6,119 bases of DNA. Origin: Flavobacterium psychrophilum. Lineage in GTDB: Bacteria; Bacteroidota; Bacteroidia; Flavobacteriales; Flavobacteriaceae. The notes under the pieces are model-generated. The model made no database searches. It had not been told where the DNA came from and saw only the letters and a list, made by a program, of their open reading frames with translations. A program made the translations under genes and the position numbers. This document shows positions 1 to 4,338 of this stretch, piece after piece. How positions within the stretch are numbered: the stretch's first letter is position 1; every line of letters begins with the position of its first letter. The DNA lies in assembly GCA_945878515.1 (NCBI GenBank), contig CAMCTL010000187.1, forward strand, positions 1 to 6,119. The letters are read 5' to 3'.

Positions 1-180
1 GATCCTAAAACTTCGGTTTTGAATCAATACAATCAAATGCACGATGTAAAAAATGTATTTATTACCGATGGCAGTTTTATGGCCTCTTCAGGCTGTCAAA
101 ATCCATCCTTAACTTATATGGCAGTTACGGCAAGAGCCTGTGAATATGCTCTTAAACTCTTCAAATCAAATCAAATATGA
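1..180 (+). CDS. GMC-family oxidoreductase, C-terminal fragment (5' end outside window)
   Basis: Frame 1 is open from the first base to a TGA at 178-180 and gives 59 residues beginning DPKTSVLNQYNQ. This is the end of a GMC oxidoreductase (FAD-dependent glucose/choline/gluconate-type dehydrogenase family). The visible part covers the C-terminal substrate/FAD domain: the DPKTSVLN stretch that normally follows the 'MG' of the family, then VFITDGSFMASSG, then CQNPSLTYMAVTARACEYA. The Asn of the QNP motif (codon at 100-102) corresponds by family knowledge to the Asn/His partner of the catalytic His. That His and the N-terminal FAD-binding GxGxxG lie outside the window. The DGSFM...NPSLTYMA wording is characteristic of Bacteroidota members, which are often periplasmic and partnered with a gluconate-dehydrogenase subunit-3-like protein. 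The partner is not visible here and the substrate cannot be inferred. The next gene lies 114 bp downstream on the same strand, so co-transcription is possible. Confidence 0.9.
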   Translation, partial: DPKTSVLNQYNQMHDVKNVFITDGSFMASSGCQNPSLTYMAVTARACEYALKLFKSNQI

Positions 181-293
181 AATGAACATAACGGAAATGC
201 AATGCAAACACCGATGAAGATATATGCGACCCGAGCGAAAGCGAACAGGCGAAGCAATTACATATTCCTTTAAAAAACAAATATTATCTACAT

Positions 294-1340
294 ATGAAAA
301 AAATAAAATTAATTGTGTTAGTTGGTTTATTGTGCTTTATAGCCTTACAGATAACAATTTATATCGTAAGAAAACCTTCTTATACCATTAAAACCGGCGG
401 AAAATTATACATTGTAAATAAACGCAGTAGCAGCATTACGGTTTTTGATTTGCATCAGGGCAAAGAAATATCAGAAATTCCAATTGAAGTAGAACCTCAT
501 GAACCAATCACTTTGAGTAACCAAAATAAAGTTGTGGTTACTAATTATGGCACTCCCGAAGTTTTAGGAAAAAGCTTAACCGTTATAAATAGAAAAACCA
601 ATACAATAGAAAAAAAAATTGAGCTAGAGGGAAGTATAGCGCCGCACGGAATAGTTGCTTTTCCAAACTCCAATAAAGTGGCAGTAGTTACTGACATAGG
701 CAATAATTTGTTAGTGGTTGATGTAGAAAAAGGAATTGTCGAAAAAAACATACCAACCCAACAAATTATTAGTCATCTTCTAGTACTTGATCCCAAAAAA
801 CCGCTTGCGTATGTGACCAACATTAATTCTGGTTCTGTTAGTGTTATTGACCTAGAGCTAGAAAAGGTGATTAAAATAATTTATTGTGGCTTTAAAACTG
901 AAGGAATAGATATTACCGCAGATGGGTCAGAAATTTGGGTAACCAACAATAAAGAAAATACAATTTCGGTGATCAACACAAGCACATACCAAATTACAAA
1001 TACGTTGCGCGCCGGAGAAGAATCTTTACGGCTAAAGTTTTCAATTGATGGTAAACATTGCTTAGTTACAAATGCTAGAGATGGAACCATTTCGGTTTAT
1101 GACCAGCATACCAAAAAGCAAATCAAAACGATACACCTTCATGGTAAAACCAATTTATTAGAAAAATTATTTTACCATACGCCTCGTCCTGTTGGTATTC
1201 TAGTTCATCCCAATGGTCTATATACTTTTGTTGCCAATTCCAACGCCAACAAAATTGAGGTCATTGATATGAAAACATTTACAATAGTAAGCACTATCGG
1301 AACGGCTAAAGTTCCGGATGGTATGACTTTAATTCAATAA
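294..1340 (+). CDS. Membrane-anchored YVTN/YncE-like seven-bladed beta-propeller protein (paralogue 1)
   Basis: This 348-residue protein has a basic N-terminus (MKKIK) followed by one hydrophobic segment (about residues 6-25). No lipobox or convincing cleavage site is seen, so it is probably an uncleaved anchor with the rest in the periplasm. From about residue 36 the sequence is repetitive, with about seven blades of some 40 residues. Each carries a V-[VT]-N-type strand followed by an I-x-V-I/F-D strand: VVTN 81-84, YVTN 173-176, WVTN 215-218, LVTN 257-260, FVAN 312-315. This is the YVTN beta-propeller signature. The last blade has an insertion (about 284-299, containing LLEK and YHTPRP) ahead of its first strand. 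Propellers of this class act as binding scaffolds; no catalytic residues are recognised and the ligand is unknown. The ATG at 294 is chosen because it immediately precedes the basic and hydrophobic N-terminus. No Shine-Dalgarno is visible, as is common in this phylum. A close paralogue follows 13 bp downstream, probably in the same operon. Confidence 0.88.
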   Translation: MKKIKLIVLVGLLCFIALQITIYIVRKPSYTIKTGGKLYIVNKRSSSITVFDLHQGKEISEIPIEVEPHEPITLSNQNKVVVTNYGTPEVLGKSLTVINRKTNTIEKKIELEGSIAPHGIVAFPNSNKVAVVTDIGNNLLVVDVEKGIVEKNIPTQQIISHLLVLDPKKPLAYVTNINSGSVSVIDLELEKVIKIIYCGFKTEGIDITADGSEIWVTNNKENTISVINTSTYQITNTLRAGEESLRLKFSIDGKHCLVTNARDGTISVYDQHTKKQIKTIHLHGKTNLLEKLFYHTPRPVGILVHPNGLYTFVANSNANKIEVIDMKTFTIVSTIGTAKVPDGMTLIQ

Positions 1341-1353
1341 CTTCGGTAAGTCT

Positions 1354-2394
1354 ATGAAGCGGCTTAAATATATTTTACTAGCTTTTGTTGTGGTTTACGT
1401 ATTGTTGCGGCTATCACTTGTTGTTTTTAGATTGCCGTCTTATACTATCAAAACCAGTGGAAAATTATATGTTATCAGTAAAATAAGCGAAGATATTCAG
1501 GTTATTGACCTATCTAACGGAAAGGAATTAGCCGAAATTCCAATTGATATTCTTTCTCATGAAATTATAACAACCGCTGATGAAAACAACGTTGTTTATA
1601 CCAATTATGATTCTAAAGATGCAAAAGCTCTTAGTATTATTAATACAAAAAACAACCAATTTGAAAAAACTATAAGTATAAATAGAAATATAAAAGTAAA
1701 TGGCATTGCCGCTACTCATCAACCTAATGAAGTTGCTGTTATCGACTATGCAAACAATAATTTATTAGTAATTAATGTTGAAACCAACAGCGTCAAAAAA
1801 CAGATTAGCACCAAACAAAAAAAGAGTCATCTACTGGTTTTCCATCCTAATAAACCAATAGCTTATGTCACAAATATTGATTCGGGTTCCATTAGTGTTA
1901 TAGACATCAATCTCAACAAAGTAATTAAAATAATTCCTTGCGGTGTTGGAAGAAAAGGCATTGACATCACACCTGATGGATCAGAAATTTGGGTGACCAA
2001 TACAAAAGAAAGTTCGATAAACATTATTAACACTTCAACTTATGAGATTGTAAATACTTTAAAAACAGGCGTTGAACCTTTAAAATTGAAATTCTCTACA
2101 GACGGTAAATATTGTTTGGTTGTAAATGCTGTTGATGGTGCTATTGCTGTTTATGATCAAGAATCCAAAAAGAAAATTAAGAACATTATTCTGAACGGCA
2201 AAACAACATTGCTTGAAAAAATATTGTACCACACACCGCGACCAGTGAATATTTTAATGCACCCAAATGGTTTATATGCATTTGTTGCCAATTCCAATGC
2301 CAATAAAATTGAGGTCATTGATATGAAAACATTTACTGTAGTTAGCACCATCGGAACAGGTAAAATTCCAGACGGCATGGCATTTGTGAAATAG
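1354..2394 (+). CDS. Membrane-anchored YVTN/YncE-like seven-bladed beta-propeller protein (paralogue 2)
   Basis: This 346-residue protein is a tandem duplicate of the gene just upstream. It has the same plan: basic start (MKRLKY), hydrophobic anchor (about residues 7-25), the shared PSYTIKT...GKLY entry, and about seven YVTN-type blades (YTN 82-84, YVTN 171-174, WVTN 213-216, VVN 256-258, FVAN 310-313). The YHTPRPV insertion ahead of the last blade is also kept (YHTPRPV at 292-298). A two-residue deletion around residue 91 is the only obvious length difference. The first three blades have diverged clearly from the neighbour, while blades 4-7 are much more alike and the end is nearly identical even in DNA. 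The start is 13 bp after the upstream stop with no recognisable ribosome-binding site, so translational coupling is plausible. Molecular role is unknown: likely an envelope-facing binding or scaffold protein, with no catalytic signature. Downstream, 41 bp after the stop, begins the inverted 21-bp repeat array. Confidence 0.88.
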   Translation: MKRLKYILLAFVVVYVLLRLSLVVFRLPSYTIKTSGKLYVISKISEDIQVIDLSNGKELAEIPIDILSHEIITTADENNVVYTNYDSKDAKALSIINTKNNQFEKTISINRNIKVNGIAATHQPNEVAVIDYANNNLLVINVETNSVKKQISTKQKKSHLLVFHPNKPIAYVTNIDSGSISVIDINLNKVIKIIPCGVGRKGIDITPDGSEIWVTNTKESSINIINTSTYEIVNTLKTGVEPLKLKFSTDGKYCLVVNAVDGAIAVYDQESKKKIKNIILNGKTTLLEKILYHTPRPVNILMHPNGLYAFVANSNANKIEVIDMKTFTVVSTIGTGKIPDGMAFVK

Positions 2395-2435
2395 AAAATC
2401 AAATTAATTGTTCTAACACTACAGCTTTACTGTTT

Positions 2436-2582
2436 ACCGCCGTTCCTTTATAACGTTCCGCCTTTCCGCTACCACCTTCCGCTACTACTTTGCTGTTATC
2501 CGCCTTTCCGTTACAACGTTCCGCCATTCCGTTGCTATTTTCCGCGGTTACTTTACTATTTTCCGCCGTTTAGTTACTACGT
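2436..2582. repeat. Left arm: seven 21-bp direct repeats
   Basis: Seven head-to-tail units, each exactly 21 bp with no indels. The invariant core is CCGC at unit positions 2-5. The most regular copies are at 2457-2477, 2499-2519 and 2520-2540, with a second TTCCG at positions 8-12. Other copies (2478-2498, 2541-2561) keep the period but diverge in the second half. Read on the minus strand, the units fall into an ACGTTGTAACGG-like type and an AAATAGTAA-like type. Confidence 0.92.
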
Positions 2583-2636
2583 TCCGCTGCCGGAAAGCTT
2601 CAACCAAAAAGCGGAACGTTGTAACGGAAAGGCGGA
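2499..2636. other. Potential long stem-loop: 26-bp perfect inverted repeat within the array
   Basis: Bases 2499-2524 are the exact reverse complement of 2611-2636 (26 of 26), enclosing an 86-nt loop made of further repeat units. The stem contains TCCGCCTTTCCG and ACGTTCCGC on the plus strand. Since every left unit is similar to the complement of every right unit, alternative pairings shifted by 21 nt are also available. It lies between two converging genes, so transcripts from either side would contain it. There is no U-tract directly after the stem, so it is not a textbook intrinsic terminator. A role in termination or 3'-end protection is inference. Confidence 0.6.
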
Positions 2637-2720
2637 AAGCTTCAACCAAAAGGCGGAAAGCATCAACCGAAATGCGGAAAGCTTGAAAGAAAGGGCGGAA
2701 CGTTGTAAAGGAATGGCGAA
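2595..2720. repeat. Right arm: six 21-bp direct repeats, inverted relative to the left arm
   Basis: Six head-to-tail 21-bp units. Units at 2595-2615 and 2637-2657 differ at a single base. AAGCTT recurs at 2595, 2637 and 2679, exactly 42 bp apart, and ACGTTGTAA recurs at 2616 and 2700. This suggests two unit types mixed in a higher-order pattern. The AAGCTTCAACC type has no counterpart in the left arm, so the right arm is not simply an inverted copy of the left. Confidence 0.92.
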
Positions 2721-2768
2721 AATTACTGACTTGCTAAAATGGTTGTGTTTTTTGCTTAATTCTCCTAT

Positions 2769-4142
2769 TTACAACTTCAATTTAATAATCGTCAAAGGAT
2801 TTTCGGTATTGACTTTATCGCAACTCAACTGTACAATGCCGTCTTTTAATGCTACCACGACATTATCCGCGGTTAATGGTTTTCCAGATTTTATTCCTTT
2901 GAGGCCTTCGATGGTGATTTTTCCGTCGGCTGGCCATTCCCAAACGTGGATGTAAACTGCTTTAGAAGTGGAAGTTGCTCCATAATTTGCAGTTGGCAAG
3001 ATGGGTCCTCCTTTGGTTTCATAAATACATTCGCCGTATAATTTTAGCCAATCACCCACTTCTTTTAATCGTGCTACTTGCGATGGCTCAATTTGTCCGT
3101 CTGGTCTTGGACCAACATTAAGCAAATAATTTCCGTCACGACAAACGATATTGGATAAATTTTCGAGAATTTTCTTCAAGGTCAATGGCTCGGTTCTAAC
3201 GGACATATAACCCCAACCAGCGGATAAAGTGCCGCATTTTTCCCAAGGTCTTTGATTGTCAAAATCGCCCATTGCTTTTTCTCTAGAGGTGAAATCGCCT
3301 TCATAACCTGATCTTTCGTTCATCAATACCTTGGGTTGGTATTGGCGTACCATTTTGTTTAATTTTATAGGTTCAAAAAGTGGTATCCCTTTGTACTTCT
3401 CTGTTCTTGGACGCGCACCCCAGCCGCCTTTGCCCCATTGTAATCCACCCAATCCCAACCAATCATCGCCACCGCCATCATACCACAAAACATCAATTTT
3501 GCCGTAGTTTTTCATTAATTCTTCTACTTGTGAATAGGTTTGTGCTTTGAGTTGTTCGGCATTTTCACGATACATATCTGGGAAGAAATAACCAGGAAAA
3601 CGCCAATCCAATGGCGAATAGTAGATTCCTACTTTCAAACCCGCTTCACGACAAGCTGTGGTATATTCGGCAACAAAATCTTTTTTGGCAGCACTATTTA
3701 TGCTGGTAAAATTGTCATAACTACTCGGACTATCCCACAACGAAAAACCGTCGTGATGGCGCGAAGTCATTACCATATATTTCATTCCGGCATCTTTGGC
3801 ACATTGCGCCCAGTCTGTGGCATTGAATTTTTCGGCTTTAAACTGGTCTTTCAGTTTTCGATATTCTCGAACATCTACTTTTTGATTGAACATATACCAC
3901 TCGCCTTTTCCAACAATAGAATACAATCCCCAATGAATAAACATTCCAAATTTTGCGTCTTTCCACCATTTTAAATCTTCTGCAGGAAGCTCTAATTCTT
4001 TTGAAGTTTCTTTTCTAGCGCTTTCAAGTACAACTGCAGTTTGCAATTCCTCATTTGTTTTTTTATCCTCGGCAGGTTTGATCTGAGCTGAGAGATTTAA
4101 TCCTAAAGACAAAAGTGCGATGAAAATTGATGTTGTTTTCAT
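2769..4142 (-). CDS. Alpha-L-fucosidase, glycoside hydrolase family 29, exported
   Basis: This 457-residue protein hydrolyses terminal alpha-L-fucose from glycans by a retaining mechanism, according to its family. Residues 1-20 form a signal peptide (lysine, hydrophobic core, SAQ-type cleavage near residue 19/20), placing it in the periplasm or on the surface. A low-complexity charged linker (about 21-55) precedes the GH29 (beta/alpha)8 barrel. The barrel shows FGMFIHWG (65-72), SRHHDGFSLWDS (127-138), GIYYSPLDWRFPGY (172-185) and KIDVLWYDGG (215-224); Asp222 (codon 3477-3479) is the expected nucleophile by motif position. NERSGYEGDF (275-284), WEKCGT...GWGY (300-312) and YLLNVGPRPDG (339-349) follow. 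The acid/base Glu cannot be assigned safely by eye. The C-terminal 90 or so residues look like the usual small beta-sandwich domain. Length is normal for the family and the reading frame is intact. The ATG at 4142 is chosen because the signal peptide begins there. A second, divergent GH29 gene lies 196 bp upstream on the same strand, suggesting a shared fucose-glycan utilisation role. Confidence 0.95.
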   Translation of the reverse strand: MKTTSIFIALLSLGLNLSAQIKPAEDKKTNEELQTAVVLESARKETSKELELPAEDLKWWKDAKFGMFIHWGLYSIVGKGEWYMFNQKVDVREYRKLKDQFKAEKFNATDWAQCAKDAGMKYMVMTSRHHDGFSLWDSPSSYDNFTSINSAAKKDFVAEYTTACREAGLKVGIYYSPLDWRFPGYFFPDMYRENAEQLKAQTYSQVEELMKNYGKIDVLWYDGGGDDWLGLGGLQWGKGGWGARPRTEKYKGIPLFEPIKLNKMVRQYQPKVLMNERSGYEGDFTSREKAMGDFDNQRPWEKCGTLSAGWGYMSVRTEPLTLKKILENLSNIVCRDGNYLLNVGPRPDGQIEPSQVARLKEVGDWLKLYGECIYETKGGPILPTANYGATSTSKAVYIHVWEWPADGKITIEGLKGIKSGKPLTADNVVVALKDGIVQLSCDKVNTENPLTIIKLKL

Positions 4143-4338
4143 AGTTATAATTTAGATAAATGGCGAAAAATTTAGTTTGTAATCTCATTTTTTACTTCAA
4201 ATAGATATCGTTACAATTTGGATTTAGTTCCATTATTTGTTGCAATTTATGGCAATCCAAGTATTCACCATTGATTTCTATTATTAGTCTTTTAAATAGC
4301 TAACATAAATTTTGAGAAATTAACGTCAAGTACAACCT
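4143..4338 (-). other. Spacer between the two fucosidase genes
   Basis: This 196-bp AT-rich gap between same-strand genes contains no recognisable RNA gene, repeat or intrinsic terminator. No good match to the Bacteroidota promoter (TTG at -33 with TAnnTTTG at -7) was found. The nearest is a CTATTTG-containing stretch (minus strand, about 4198-4205), which lacks the correctly spaced TA. No Shine-Dalgarno precedes the ATG at 4142; the leader is A/T-rich. A 35-codon stretch without stops on the minus strand (4195-4299) reads rather protein-like but has no start after its upstream stop. Confidence 0.6.

Larger units (their letters stand above)
2436..2720. repeat. Inverted pair of 21-bp tandem-repeat arrays between convergent genes
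   Basis: The 374-bp gap between the convergent stop codons (2394 and 2769) is filled largely by repeats. Left arm: seven consecutive 21-bp units starting at 2436, 2457, 2478, 2499, 2520, 2541 and 2562. All but the first begin TCCGC; typical is TCCGCCTTTCCGTTAC followed by AACGT. Centre: 12 bp at 2583-2594 (TCCGCTGCCGGA), almost palindromic. Right arm: six 21-bp units starting at 2595, 2616, 2637, 2658, 2679 and 2700. The first five end in GCGGA, the reverse complement of TCCGC. The two arms are in exact register around 2588.5. A further degenerate unit may lie at 2415-2435. The left arm is pyrimidine-rich and the right arm purine-rich on the plus strand. No transposase, integrase or flanking target duplication is visible. 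Possible roles are a long hairpin or bidirectional termination/RNA-processing element, or a slippage-derived repeat family. The structure is certain, the function is inference. Confidence 0.93.

Noticed and set aside
182..217. 11-codon open frame after the GMC oxidoreductase stop
   Set aside because: It is too short, lacks ribosome-binding or conservation evidence, and is consistent with chance.
231..255. Cluster of three GCGAA motifs ahead of the first propeller gene
   Set aside because: Spacing is irregular (6 and 8 bp) and no stable hairpin or known operator form is evident, so I could not support a regulatory call.
2436..2720. CRISPR array
   Set aside because: Units are directly abutting 21-bp repeats without unique spacers, change orientation at the centre, and have no cas genes nearby.
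2436..2720. Insertion sequence or MITE with terminal inverted repeats
   Set aside because: There is no transposase, no identifiable target-site duplication, and the inverted symmetry spans the whole element as tandem units rather than just its ends.
2730..2760. Small hairpin with a T-run as an intrinsic terminator downstream of the array
   Set aside because: The best stem (GCTAAAA against TTTTTTGC) is AT-rich, contains a mismatch, and would be too weak to call.
2683..2955. 90-codon plus-strand open frame starting in the right repeat arm
   Set aside because: Beyond 2769 it runs antisense through the end of the fucosidase gene and has no recognisable protein character. Only the repeat-derived portion before that is of interest.
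3540..3974. 144-codon plus-strand open frame inside the fucosidase gene
   Set aside because: It is antisense to a well-supported GH29 gene, and its translation has no domain-like features.
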